Below are positions 24,301 to 31,764 of a stretch of DNA of 51,439 nt, piece by piece. A program made the position numbers and the translations under genes. The DNA lies in contig CALWXR010000013.1 of the NCBI GenBank assembly GCA_944385535.1, positions 1 to 51,439 on the forward strand, given 5' to 3'. This DNA is from an uncultured Oscillospiraceae bacterium (lineage in GTDB: Bacteria > Bacillota > Clostridia > Oscillospirales > Oscillospiraceae). The notes under the pieces are model-generated. The model had not been told where the DNA came from. It made no database searches and saw nothing but the letters and a program-made list of their open reading frames with translations. How positions within the stretch are numbered: position 1 is the stretch's first letter; each line of letters begins with the position of its first letter.

Positions 24301-24798
24301 CATGAATTGGGCGCCAGGATCACAGAACTGGACGATGTGATGAATGTGACGGTCAGCGAAGATGTGGCGGCCACCGTAGGAGGCATGATGGATGCTTTGG
24401 ATCTGGTGGTGGTGGTCATTGTGTTCTGCGCCGGACTTTTGGCGGTGATCGTGCTGTATAACCTGACCAACATCAACATCAACGAGCGGATCCGGGAGAT
24501 TGCCACCGTCAAGGTGCTGGGCTTTAACGCAGGAGAAACGGCCGCTTATGTATTCAAGGAAAACCTGGCCCTATCGGCAATCGGCTCTTTGGTGGGCATT
24601 GTGTTCGGAAAGCTGCTGTTGGAATTTGTTATGAGCCAGATCAAGATCGATATGGTGTGGTTCAAGGCTTTGGTGGAACCCCAGTCCTATATATGGGCAA
24701 TTGCCTTGACATTGCTGTCCGCTGTGGTGGTGGATTTCATCTTCTACTTCAAGCTGGATAAGATCAATATGGCGGAAGCGCTGAAATCTGTAGAATAA
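21322..24798 (+). CDS. FtsX-family ABC permease with a large extracellular coiled coil
   Basis: An 1158-residue permease. There is an N-terminal membrane helix (about residues 14-40), an extracytoplasmic MacB-like segment, then about 375 residues (235-610) of charged heptad-like repeats (YADGLEEYQDGLEEYYDGF, LEAGLAQLDAGIEQ and similar). It continues with an FtsX core near 630-780 (EERTQIGTLKALGYSNG) and a second FtsX core at the C-terminus (about 1020-1150; RIREIATVKVLGFNAGE). Two FtsX cores give the full channel. ATG 21322 overlaps the ATPase stop; ATG 21328 is equally possible. With the ATPase it probably forms a cell-surface or peptide exporter; the coiled coil may reach through the wall or sense a partner. 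The substrate is unknown. Confidence 0.88.
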   Translation: MVMKRNAMRKNLRQSIFKSFGRYIAIVAIIALGSGLFMGLLMTKTDMVATGQSFTDQQNMFDLRLVSSYGWDKEDTVETISGMEGVQDAEGAIYMDLIARQGDQEEAVYRFHSLPEKIDQVALRGGRMPQADNECLADGFHNDDSVLGTTVTISQENEEDSLDALRYETFTVVGYVSSPLYMDMNRGTTSVGSGTLSNYFYIPEGAFDVDYYTEIHVTIPGDYSIYTDQYNDAMDQAAESLEPELEKLAQERLVQLRQEAEEEYADGLEEYQDGLEEYYDGFHEAYDELQDGYWELMDGEQTLIDSEQSLIDGEQAIEDAKVMIQDSRVTLQQSRKTLADAKADGYAQIADASNTLFENYQTVSENMQQVDNGLIQINAGLIELNAGITQLEAGLAQLDAGIEQMEILISIIDTGINTAQQALDFALSQEIIDQEKVEELQAKLDEYAVKRDEYVVQLEDLKAQREDYNSQLQDLYAQREDLESQKSELEASKDTLEAAMDSIEEGYLELANNQTIMENQFASAEAQIAAGEAQLESYEAQLVTQQEQIDQGWIDLEEGKKELEEGWIEYRDGKREAVQELSDARQEINDAKAELADARESIDSMTENTLHILDRTSNVGYNSLDSSSDIVQGVSRVFPVFFLLVASLVCITTMTRMIDEERTQIGTLKALGYSNGAIIGKYMFYSGSGAILGCGVGVVVGSVAFPMILWEAYCIMLYIQPRVVLTMNWPLCIAIVAVYTGVMLFVTWYSCRRTLREEPAELIRPKSPEAGKKILLEYLPFWGRISFLNKVSIRNIFRYRQRLAMMLLGIGGCTALLVTGFGLRDSIVNVVDYQFEEVTHYDLQVYFTDDVTEQSKEEFAQEIREEADQYLFYRQSSVDLEFDNTVRQVYLMTGGDGLMDFLDLHYNRETVAMPGLNEAVLSAGVAEAMDIKTGDTILLRDSDMQTLELTVSGIYENHVYNYCIIRPETAQAQLGSTATEQMALVTVAEGQDVHELGARITELDDVMNVTVSEDVAATVGGMMDALDLVVVVIVFCAGLLAVIVLYNLTNININERIREIATVKVLGFNAGETAAYVFKENLALSAIGSLVGIVFGKLLLEFVMSQIKIDMVWFKALVEPQSYIWAIALTLLSAVVVDFIFYFKLDKINMAEALKSVE

Positions 24799-24834
24799 AA
24801 CATACCCACCGGCAGCGCCGGTGGGTATGTTTTA
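24797..24834. terminator. Bidirectional terminator between the ABC permease and aroQ
   Basis: A perfect 17-bp stem (24797-24813 with 24817-24833) with an AGC loop, flanked by A-runs on the left and T-runs on the right. It serves the plus-strand ABC operon and the minus-strand aromatic operon. Confidence 0.9.
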
Positions 24835-25266
24835 TGAGGCGTAATGTTCTTTCAAATACAAAATGGCTTCCCGGTAGCCCTCCAGGCCGTGGCCCTTGAT
24901 GGTTTTTTCACAGGCGAGGCCCGGGTAGGAAATTTGCCGGAAGGGCTCCCGGGCGTCCACATCGGAGATATGCACCTCCACCGCGGGAATGGATACGGCC
25001 TTCAGAGCATCCAGGATGGCCACGGAGGTGTGGGTGTAGGCGGCGGGATTGATGACGATGCCGTCAATTTTGCCGTAGGCCCACTGGATCTTGTCCACCA
25101 GATCCCCTTCGTGGTTGGACTGATACTGGATCAGCTCAATCTGCTCCGCTTTGGCGGTTTCCTCCAAAAGCCGCAGCAGATCGGCAAAGGTGTTTTTTCC
25201 GTAGATCCCCGGTTCCCGGATGCCCAGGAAGTTCAGGTTGGGGCCGTTGAGGACCAAAATTTTCAT
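24832..25266 (-). CDS. aroQ: 3-dehydroquinate dehydratase, type II
   Basis: A 144-residue type II dehydroquinase, the third step of the shikimate pathway. The family motif ILVLNGPNLNFLGIREPGIYG contains the catalytic Tyr. QYQSNHEGDLVDKIQ carries the active-site His/Glu loop, and INPAAYTHTSVAI and VEVHISDVDAREPFR complete the site. Its ATG overlaps the aroEK stop codon (ATGA), so it is translationally coupled. It is the last gene of the eight-gene aromatic operon and is followed at once by the bidirectional terminator. Confidence 0.97.
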   Translation of the reverse strand: MKILVLNGPNLNFLGIREPGIYGKNTFADLLRLLEETAKAEQIELIQYQSNHEGDLVDKIQWAYGKIDGIVINPAAYTHTSVAILDALKAVSIPAVEVHISDVDAREPFRQISYPGLACEKTIKGHGLEGYREAILYLKEHYAS

Positions 25267-26489
25267 GGCGTTCCCTCCAATATGGCAATGATGGCGGCGG
25301 CGGCATCCTCCGGGGAGCCGTCGTTGCTTACAACATGGTCGGCAAACCGGGTGTACATAGGCGCCCTTTGCTGGTACAGCTGGCTTAAGTCACTGGACTG
25401 GGAAAGGGGCCGGCCTTCGGTGGGAAGCTTCCGGATATCCCGCTTCAGCCAGAACAGTTGGCCGTTTTGGTGGAGCAGGGGATAGTTTTGCTCCCGGGTC
25501 ACACATCCGCCGCCGGTGGCAATCACCAGGCCGGACTGTTTGCCAAGCTGGGAGAGCACCTGGGTTTCCCATCGCCGGAAACCCGGTTCCCCCTCCTTGG
25601 CGAAAACTTCAGGTATGGAGCAGCCTGCAAGACGGCAAATTTCCTCGTCCGCATCCAACAAAGCTCTGCCAAGAGAACGGGCCAAAGCGGCTCCTACGGT
25701 GGTTTTTCCGCAGCCGGGCATACCGATGAGGACGATGTTCTCCATTTGGACAGAGAGCTTGCGGTGAATGGCGGCAATGACGCCATCATCAATGGGTGCG
25801 CCGGTAAAATACTCCGCCGCCTCCTTGGCCTGGGCCACCAGCATCCAAAGGCCGTTTTCCCCGGGAAGGCCCAGTTTTTCCGCGTCCAATAAAATCTGGG
25901 TCCGGGCAGGGTTATACACCACATCCAGCACCCCTTCCAGCCGGGGAAAGGCGCGCAGATCCACAGGCGACAGGCCGGTGCTGGGATACATGCCCACGGG
26001 AGTGGTGTTGACGATCACCCGGGCGTCGGCGTGAAGATGAAGATTGTCATAGTTGTTTTCTCCGGAACGGGAGACGATCACCACCCGGGCCCCCTGTTCC
26101 TTCAGCACCGCCGCGGCGGTATGGGAGGCGCCGCCGCTGCCCAGCACCAGCACTTTCTTATCTGCCACATCCAGCTTACTGCGCTTCAGCAGGGAAGCAA
26201 AGCCAAAATAGTCCGTGTTGTGGCCGAAGAGACTGCCGTCCTTCCGGCGGACGATGGTGTTCACCACCCCCAGCTGCTTCGCCCGGGGGGACAGTTCATC
26301 CAAATAGGGGATCACGGTTTTCTTGTATGGCATGGTCACATTCAGGCCGGTAAAGTCTCCGGTTTTCAGAAAATGCCCTACCTCGTCCGGCTCCACCTCA
26401 AATAAATCGTAGGAATACGCGCCCAGATAGGAATGGATCTGAGGGGAGTAGCTGTGCCCCAATTTTCTTCCCAGCAATCCGCACCGCAT
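25263..26489 (-). CDS. aroEK: Shikimate dehydrogenase-shikimate kinase fusion
   Basis: A 408-residue bifunctional protein. Residues 1-250 are shikimate dehydrogenase (GLLGRKLGHSYSPQIH substrate motif, NVTMPYKK with catalytic Lys, HNTDYFGF, Rossmann GSGGASHTAA). Residues 250-408 are shikimate kinase (P-loop GMPGCGKT, DADEEI, ATGGGCVTRE, and the lid-region Arg in EGRPLSQ). It does two consecutive pathway steps. No frameshift is needed to join the halves. ATG 26489 fits the GAGGTGG site best, overlapping the pheA stop; ATG 26492 is the alternative. It sits between pheA and aroQ in the operon. Confidence 0.95.
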   Translation of the reverse strand: MRCGLLGRKLGHSYSPQIHSYLGAYSYDLFEVEPDEVGHFLKTGDFTGLNVTMPYKKTVIPYLDELSPRAKQLGVVNTIVRRKDGSLFGHNTDYFGFASLLKRSKLDVADKKVLVLGSGGASHTAAAVLKEQGARVVIVSRSGENNYDNLHLHADARVIVNTTPVGMYPSTGLSPVDLRAFPRLEGVLDVVYNPARTQILLDAEKLGLPGENGLWMLVAQAKEAAEYFTGAPIDDGVIAAIHRKLSVQMENIVLIGMPGCGKTTVGAALARSLGRALLDADEEICRLAGCSIPEVFAKEGEPGFRRWETQVLSQLGKQSGLVIATGGGCVTREQNYPLLHQNGQLFWLKRDIRKLPTEGRPLSQSSDLSQLYQQRAPMYTRFADHVVSNDGSPEDAAAAIIAILEGTP

Positions 26490-27631
26490 CATACCACCTC
26501 AGTATAGCTTCCCAAGTACTTGAATTCCTCACACAGCTCGTCCAGCTCGCACATGAGCTGAACGAATTCCTCTGAGTAAATGGAGGTCTCCAAATCGAAA
26601 TAGAACATAAACTCAAATTCCCGATCTGGCAGAGGGCGGGATTCCAGCTTGGTCACGTTGATGCCCAGGGTGTAGAGCCTTGCCAGGACTTTATACAGGG
26701 CGCCGGGTTTGTGGGATAGGATCATCATGATGCTGGTCTTGTCAGAGCCGGGATAAATCTCCAGGTTCTTGCTGATGCAGATAAACCGGGTGTGATTGTT
26801 CCCCTTGTCCTGAACGGCGTGCTTTAAGATCTCCAAACCGTACAGCTGGGCGCAGGCGCGGCTGCTTAAAGCGGCTACGTCGGTTCGGGAAGAGGCGGCT
26901 ACCATCTCCGAGGCGACGGCCGTGTTGGCTACCGGCACCACATTCACACCGGGGAGGGACTGTAAAAACTCCCCGCATTGGCTGATGGCCTGCTCGTGGG
27001 AATAGATCTCTTTGATCTGGGAAAGCGCGGTACCGGGCTTCACCAGAAGATTGTGATCCACCTTCAGCCGGAAGGTGCGGACAATGGAGAAGTTATGCCG
27101 GATCATCAGATCATACACCTTGTTCACGGAACCGGCGGTAGAATTCTCAATGGGCAGGACGCCGTATTGGCACATGCCGGATTCTATGGCGGAAAATACC
27201 CCGTCAAAGTTTTTGAAATAGAGAATAAAGGGGGATTTGAAAATCTTCTCGCAGGCGATCTGGGAGTAGGCCCCCTCCACCCCCTGACAGGCTACCATGG
27301 GGGCCTGGGGGAACAGCTTGGGGGTCTGTTCGATGGCGTGGGTGATGGTACGGTAAAGCTCGCTCAGCTGGCCGTTACGCTTGGACTGGTAGCTGCGGCT
27401 CAGTTCAAAGAGCATGGAGTACAGCACCCTGGTGTAGTTTGCCATTTCCGCGCCCGCCTTTTCCGCTACGTCCTGAAGCTTGCTCCGCTCCCGGGCGGGC
27501 TGAAGAATAGGCAGACCGTTTGCCTTCTTATAATCCGCCACCTGGGCGGCGGCCTCCATCCGGGCGCAGAACAGCTTGACCAGCTCGTCATCGATTCGGT
27601 CAATGTCTTTACGGATCTCATTTAAGTCCAT
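26489..27631 (-). CDS. pheA: Bifunctional chorismate mutase-prephenate dehydratase
   Basis: A 380-residue P-protein converting chorismate to prephenate and then to phenylpyruvate. Residues 1-90 are an AroQ-class chorismate mutase (RKDIDRIDDELVKLFCARM). Residues 110-290 are prephenate dehydratase (GVEGAYSQIA, PIENSTAGSV, and NHTRFICIS as the TRF motif). Residues 295-375 form an ACT domain with ESRPLPDREFEFMFY, the phenylalanine-binding feedback site. The start overlaps the aroC stop by 14 bases with AGGAGG inside the aroC end. Feedback inhibition by Phe is expected from the intact ACT domain. Confidence 0.97.
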   Translation of the reverse strand: MDLNEIRKDIDRIDDELVKLFCARMEAAAQVADYKKANGLPILQPARERSKLQDVAEKAGAEMANYTRVLYSMLFELSRSYQSKRNGQLSELYRTITHAIEQTPKLFPQAPMVACQGVEGAYSQIACEKIFKSPFILYFKNFDGVFSAIESGMCQYGVLPIENSTAGSVNKVYDLMIRHNFSIVRTFRLKVDHNLLVKPGTALSQIKEIYSHEQAISQCGEFLQSLPGVNVVPVANTAVASEMVAASSRTDVAALSSRACAQLYGLEILKHAVQDKGNNHTRFICISKNLEIYPGSDKTSIMMILSHKPGALYKVLARLYTLGINVTKLESRPLPDREFEFMFYFDLETSIYSEEFVQLMCELDELCEEFKYLGSYTEVV

Positions 27632-28724
27632 GGTTCATTTTCCTCCTGTCTGTCTGGGTATTCCCCAGGATCATATCCATGATGGCAATGGCTGCCGCTG
27701 CCTCTACCACCGGCACCGCTCTGGGGACGATACAGGGGTCGTGGCGGCCCTTTACCGAAAGGGAAGTGATTTCCTGTGCGCTGAGGGAAACGCTTTGCTG
27801 AGGGGCGGAGATGGAGGGCGTGGGCTTGACGGCGGCGCGGAAGAGGAGCGCCATGCCGTTGGTGATCCCTCCAAGGATTCCGCCGCTGTGATTGGTGGTG
27901 GTTTTCACGATGCCGTCCTCCAGAGTAAACGGATCGTTGCACTGACTGCCCCGAAGATCGGAAGCCCCAAAGCCCGCGCCGAATTCCACGCCCTTCACCG
28001 CCGGAATGCCGTAGACGATTTGGGCGATCCGGCTTTCCACACCGCCGAACATTGGCTCGCCTATGCCGGGGGGAAGTCCCACAACGGCGCACTCAATGAC
28101 GCCGCCTACGCTGTCCCCTGATTTCCGGGCCTGGTCAATGGCCTGGCGCATGGCCTCTCCAGCCGAAAGATCCAGCACCGGAAAGTCCGGGGAAACTTGG
28201 CTCAGCTGGGGATGGATGGGATCAAAGGCCTGATCCCGGCGTCCGGCGATGGAGAGGATGTGGGCTCCCATGAAAATGCCCATCTCCTCCAGCCACTGCT
28301 TGCACAGCCCTCCGGCCATGCAAAGGGGAGCGGTGAGACGGCCGGAGAAGTGACCGCCCCCAGCAGAATCCTGAAAGCCGCCGTATTTTATCTGGGCGGT
28401 GTAATCCGCGTGCCCGGGACGGGGGCAGTCCTTTAAGTTGTCGTAATCTCCGGAGCGGGTGTTTTTGTTATAAATGATTGCGGCAATGGGGGCCCCGCAG
28501 GTGAAGCCGTCTAAAATGCCGCTTAAAAATTCCGGCCGATCCTCTTCCCGCCGGGGGGTGGACCAGTCGTTCTGCCCCGGGGCCCGGCGGTTGAGGAAGG
28601 CTTGAAGCTTTTCCGGATCCACCGGCAGACCGGCGGGAATGCCGTCCAGGGTCATGCCAATGGCGGCTCCGTGGGACTGGCCGAAAATGGAAAGTTTTAA
28701 GTTTTCACCGTAGGTGCTGCTCAT
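27618..28724 (-). CDS. aroC: Chorismate synthase
   Basis: A 368-residue FMN-dependent enzyme making chorismate from EPSP. Family motifs are YGENLKLSIFGQSHGAAIG at the N-terminus, the RRAPGQN region, AGGGHFSGRLTAPLC, and the C-terminal VKGRHDPCIVPRAVPV. The size is usual. AGGAGG five bases upstream supports ATG 28724. It overlaps the aroA stop by 20 bases and the pheA start by 14 bases, so expression is coupled on both sides. Confidence 0.97.
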   Translation of the reverse strand: MSSTYGENLKLSIFGQSHGAAIGMTLDGIPAGLPVDPEKLQAFLNRRAPGQNDWSTPRREEDRPEFLSGILDGFTCGAPIAAIIYNKNTRSGDYDNLKDCPRPGHADYTAQIKYGGFQDSAGGGHFSGRLTAPLCMAGGLCKQWLEEMGIFMGAHILSIAGRRDQAFDPIHPQLSQVSPDFPVLDLSAGEAMRQAIDQARKSGDSVGGVIECAVVGLPPGIGEPMFGGVESRIAQIVYGIPAVKGVEFGAGFGASDLRGSQCNDPFTLEDGIVKTTTNHSGGILGGITNGMALLFRAAVKPTPSISAPQQSVSLSAQEITSLSVKGRHDPCIVPRAVPVVEAAAAIAIMDMILGNTQTDRRKMNHGLK

Positions 28725-29901
28725 AAGTTCCTCCTAACCGGCGGTATTCGTCAAAGAAATGGGGATAGGATTTTTTAACGCATTCCGCTCCCAGAATGGT
28801 CACAGGCCCTGTACAGACGGTTGCCCCGATGGCGGCGGACATGGCGATGCGGTGATCGCTGCAGGCGTCCACCACGCCGCCGGTGAGCATCCGGGGGTAC
28901 ACGGTCAGTGCGTCATCCTCTGCTTCCGCCCATCCTCCCAGGGCGTTGATCATGGCGACCACCGAGGCCACTCGGTCCGATTCCTTCAGCCGAAGCCGCC
29001 GGATGTGGGTGAATACCGCGCCCTGGCGGCAGGCGGCCACAACGCTTAAGATGGGCACCAGATCCGGAATGTCCGCCGCGGAAATGGTGATATGATCTTG
29101 CAAGGCATCCAGCAGATGGGATGCCGCCCGATCCCCCTGGGGAGAGTCAGGAGAGAGATTTTCCATCCGGACGGCGCTTCCCAGGGCGTTTGCCGCCAGG
29201 AAGAACGCGCCGTTGCTCCAATCGCCTTCCATCGTCACCTGACCCACAGAGCGGTAGGGGAAGCCGCCCGCTACATGAAGATGCTCTGCATCCCGGCCGA
29301 ACAGGCCCATGGCCTGAATGGTCATGTCAATATAGGGCCGGGATTCTACCGTACCGGTGAGCCGGATCTGGGAGGTTCCCGGGATCAGGGCGGCGGCAAA
29401 CAGCAGTCCGGTGATAAACTGGCTGGATACGCCCCCGTCAATGGTGTATACCCCCGGCTTCAGCCGCCCTTCACAGAAAATGGTGTTGGCGGTTGGGCGG
29501 GACAGGCGGCAGCCCATCCGCTCCATTTCTTCCCACAGAGGGGACAGGGGACGCTCAGGCAGCCGTCCTTCCAGCAGGAAGGTGGCGTTCACCCCCAGAG
29601 CGCCGGCGATGGGCAGGAGAAACCGCAGTGTGGAACCGCTGTCGTGACAGTTAAGGGTGGGATTTTTGGTAACGGTGGTTACAGGATTTACCTGATAGCC
29701 TTCCTCAACCCGGCGGATGTCTGCGCCCAGAGCGTTGAGACACTGAGCGGTGGCGTCCATATCCCGGCTCACTTCCCGACAGATCAGGGAAGTAGGGCCG
29801 TCGGCAAAGGCAGCGCAGATCAGCAGCCGGTGGGCCTGGGATTTGGAGGGAATGACATGTAAGGAGCCGGATAATTTCCCGGGAAACAGGGTGATGTCCA
29901 T
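28705..29901 (-). CDS. aroA: 3-phosphoshikimate 1-carboxyvinyltransferase (EPSP synthase)
   Basis: A 398-residue enzyme joining shikimate-3-phosphate and phosphoenolpyruvate. PSKSQAHRLLICAA is the N-terminal substrate motif, CHDSGSTLRFLLPIAGAL the PEP-binding block (a variant of GNAGTAMR-type loops), and RLKESDRVASV the C-terminal block. The SGSTLRF form is typical of class II-like enzymes. ATG 29901 lies one base past the aroB stop with GAGGCAGG upstream. Its end overlaps aroC by 20 bases. It is the sixth step of the pathway. Confidence 0.96.
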   Translation of the reverse strand: MDITLFPGKLSGSLHVIPSKSQAHRLLICAAFADGPTSLICREVSRDMDATAQCLNALGADIRRVEEGYQVNPVTTVTKNPTLNCHDSGSTLRFLLPIAGALGVNATFLLEGRLPERPLSPLWEEMERMGCRLSRPTANTIFCEGRLKPGVYTIDGGVSSQFITGLLFAAALIPGTSQIRLTGTVESRPYIDMTIQAMGLFGRDAEHLHVAGGFPYRSVGQVTMEGDWSNGAFFLAANALGSAVRMENLSPDSPQGDRAASHLLDALQDHITISAADIPDLVPILSVVAACRQGAVFTHIRRLRLKESDRVASVVAMINALGGWAEAEDDALTVYPRMLTGGVVDACSDHRIAMSAAIGATVCTGPVTILGAECVKKSYPHFFDEYRRLGGTYEQHLR

Positions 29902-29902
29902 A

Positions 29903-30937
29903 TCAAAGACCTGCCTCAATGAAGGGTTTCAAAAGTTCTACCTGGGTGGGGACGATGGCGCAGTCCCCAATGGCATTGGGAATGATCAGATTTACCAGAT
30001 TGCCCGAACGCTTTTTGTCCGACAGGGTATAGCGGTAGAGATCCTCGGCGGAATACCCGGTAGCGGTGGGCAGGCCGAACCTATCTAACAGGGCGATGAT
30101 CCGCTGGGCGTCAGGGCACCGGGCGGCCCGGCTTACAATGGCAATGCCTATGGCCACGGCTTTTCCATGGGAGACGGAGAACCCGCTTTTTGCCTCGATC
30201 CCATGTCCAATGGTGTGGCCCAGGTTCAGCTTCATCCGCGCGCCGGTGTCAAACTCATCCTGGTTTACCACATCCCGCTTCAGCTGAACGCACCGGGTGA
30301 TTACCGCTTCCCGGTAAAACTCCAGGCCCCGTTCTTCCAGGTGGGCAAACAGCTGGGAATCGTAGAGCACGCCGTACTTGATGACCTCGGCGCAGCCGTC
30401 CCGGAAGGTATCCTCCGGAAGGGTATTCAAGGTGTCCGTGTCGCACAGCACCAGACTGGGCTGATAAAAGGTGCCTGCCAGGTTTTTTCCGGCCGGAAGA
30501 TCAATGGCGGTTTTGCCTCCAACGGAGGAATCCACCGCTGCCAGCAATGTGGTGGGCGCCTGAATAAAGCGGATGCCCCGCAGGAAACAGGCGGCGGCAA
30601 AGCCAGCCAGATCCCCAACCACGCCGCCGCCCAGGGCCACCAGAAGGTCGGAACGGGTCAGCTTGTTTTCCGCCAGGAAATTCAGTAAATCCAGAAAGAC
30701 GGTTCCGTTTTTGCTTTCCTCCCCCTGGGGGAACACATAGCTGACCACGGTAAAGCCGGCGCTTTCCAGGCTGTCCTTTACGATCTGGCCGTAGAACGGA
30801 TACACGGCGCTGTCGCTGACGATACATACCATCCCAGCGCCGCCCAGGGCTTTGGCATGCTGTCCGATGGCGGGCAGCAGCCCCGGGCCGATATGGATGT
30901 CATAGGCTTTGGAAGCGTTGACTGTGACGGTATTCAT
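29903..30937 (-). CDS. aroB: 3-dehydroquinate synthase
   Basis: A 344-residue NAD- and zinc-dependent enzyme turning DAHP into 3-dehydroquinate. Characteristic segments are ALGGGVVGDLAGFAAACFLRGI (nucleotide site), PTTLLAAVDSSVGGKTAID, the metal Glu of CAEVIKYG, and the metal-binding His of LNLGHTIGHGIE with SVSHGKAVAIG. The start ATG overlaps the tyrA stop by four bases (ATGA). It is the second step of the pathway and the third gene of the operon. Confidence 0.97.
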   Translation of the reverse strand: MNTVTVNASKAYDIHIGPGLLPAIGQHAKALGGAGMVCIVSDSAVYPFYGQIVKDSLESAGFTVVSYVFPQGEESKNGTVFLDLLNFLAENKLTRSDLLVALGGGVVGDLAGFAAACFLRGIRFIQAPTTLLAAVDSSVGGKTAIDLPAGKNLAGTFYQPSLVLCDTDTLNTLPEDTFRDGCAEVIKYGVLYDSQLFAHLEERGLEFYREAVITRCVQLKRDVVNQDEFDTGARMKLNLGHTIGHGIEAKSGFSVSHGKAVAIGIAIVSRAARCPDAQRIIALLDRFGLPTATGYSAEDLYRYTLSDKKRSGNLVNLIIPNAIGDCAIVPTQVELLKPFIEAGL

Positions 30938-31764
30938 CCGTCCACCTCCTCTTTCCGCCGCTTTCCTTCCTCCAACAGGGCTACCAAGGCATCCTCCCGG
31001 TTGTCCGCGATGGCCTGCCGGTAGGCGGTGAGACTGTCAATATAGGTATCCAGTTCAAACAGAAGATTCTCACGGTTTTCCAGGAACAGCTCTCCCCACA
31101 TCTGGGGATTCAGCCATGCTACCCGGGTCAGATCCTTGTAGCTGCCTGCGGAAAAGCCTTTGTGACGGGCGGCGGTAGGGGATTTGATAAAGGCGTTGCT
31201 TAAAATATGGGGCATCTGGGAGGTAAAGGCGATGATTTTGTCGTGCTCTTCCGCTGTGGTTACGGAGAAGGCGCCAAAATGGCAGGGTTTTAAGGCGTCC
31301 TTTACCCGCTGAAGCAGTTCAATGTCATCGTAAACCGGGGGAACCAAAACCATAGGGGCCCCTTCAAACAGATCCGCCCGGCTGTACTTGAAGCCGGAAA
31401 ACTGGGAACCGGCCATTGGGTGGCCGCCTACATAGGTAAAGCCATACTGCTTTGCCAAAGGAAAGCAGCGGCGGCAGATTTCCTCTTTGACGCCGCAGCA
31501 GTCTATGACCAGGGCTTCCCGGGAGATAAGAAAGGCGTTCTTCTCCAGCCACATGGCGCTGCCCCCGGGGTAGATGGCCAGCAGGATCAAATCGCACCCG
31601 GGGACGGTGGTTTCGTCCAGCTTTCCCTGGACGGCGCCCGCCAGCATGGCAAAGGAGAGCATGGATTCATCCTTTTCCCCGGCGAATACGCTGTGGCCTT
31701 CCAGCGCGTAGGCTCTGGCCAGGGATCCGCCGATGAGACCAAGGCCTAAAATGCCAACCTTCAT
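30934..31764 (-). CDS. tyrA: Prephenate dehydrogenase
   Basis: A 276-residue NAD(P)-dependent enzyme converting prephenate to 4-hydroxyphenylpyruvate for tyrosine. The N-terminal Rossmann motif is GILGLGLIGGSLARAY. GGHPMAGSQFSGF holds the catalytic His region and AFTSQMPHILSNAFI the helical domain. It is short and has no C-terminal ACT domain, unlike some Firmicutes enzymes that carry a tyrosine-responsive extension, so feedback control is likely elsewhere. It overlaps aroF by four bases. Confidence 0.95.
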   Translation of the reverse strand: MKVGILGLGLIGGSLARAYALEGHSVFAGEKDESMLSFAMLAGAVQGKLDETTVPGCDLILLAIYPGGSAMWLEKNAFLISREALVIDCCGVKEEICRRCFPLAKQYGFTYVGGHPMAGSQFSGFKYSRADLFEGAPMVLVPPVYDDIELLQRVKDALKPCHFGAFSVTTAEEHDKIIAFTSQMPHILSNAFIKSPTAARHKGFSAGSYKDLTRVAWLNPQMWGELFLENRENLLFELDTYIDSLTAYRQAIADNREDALVALLEEGKRRKEEVDG

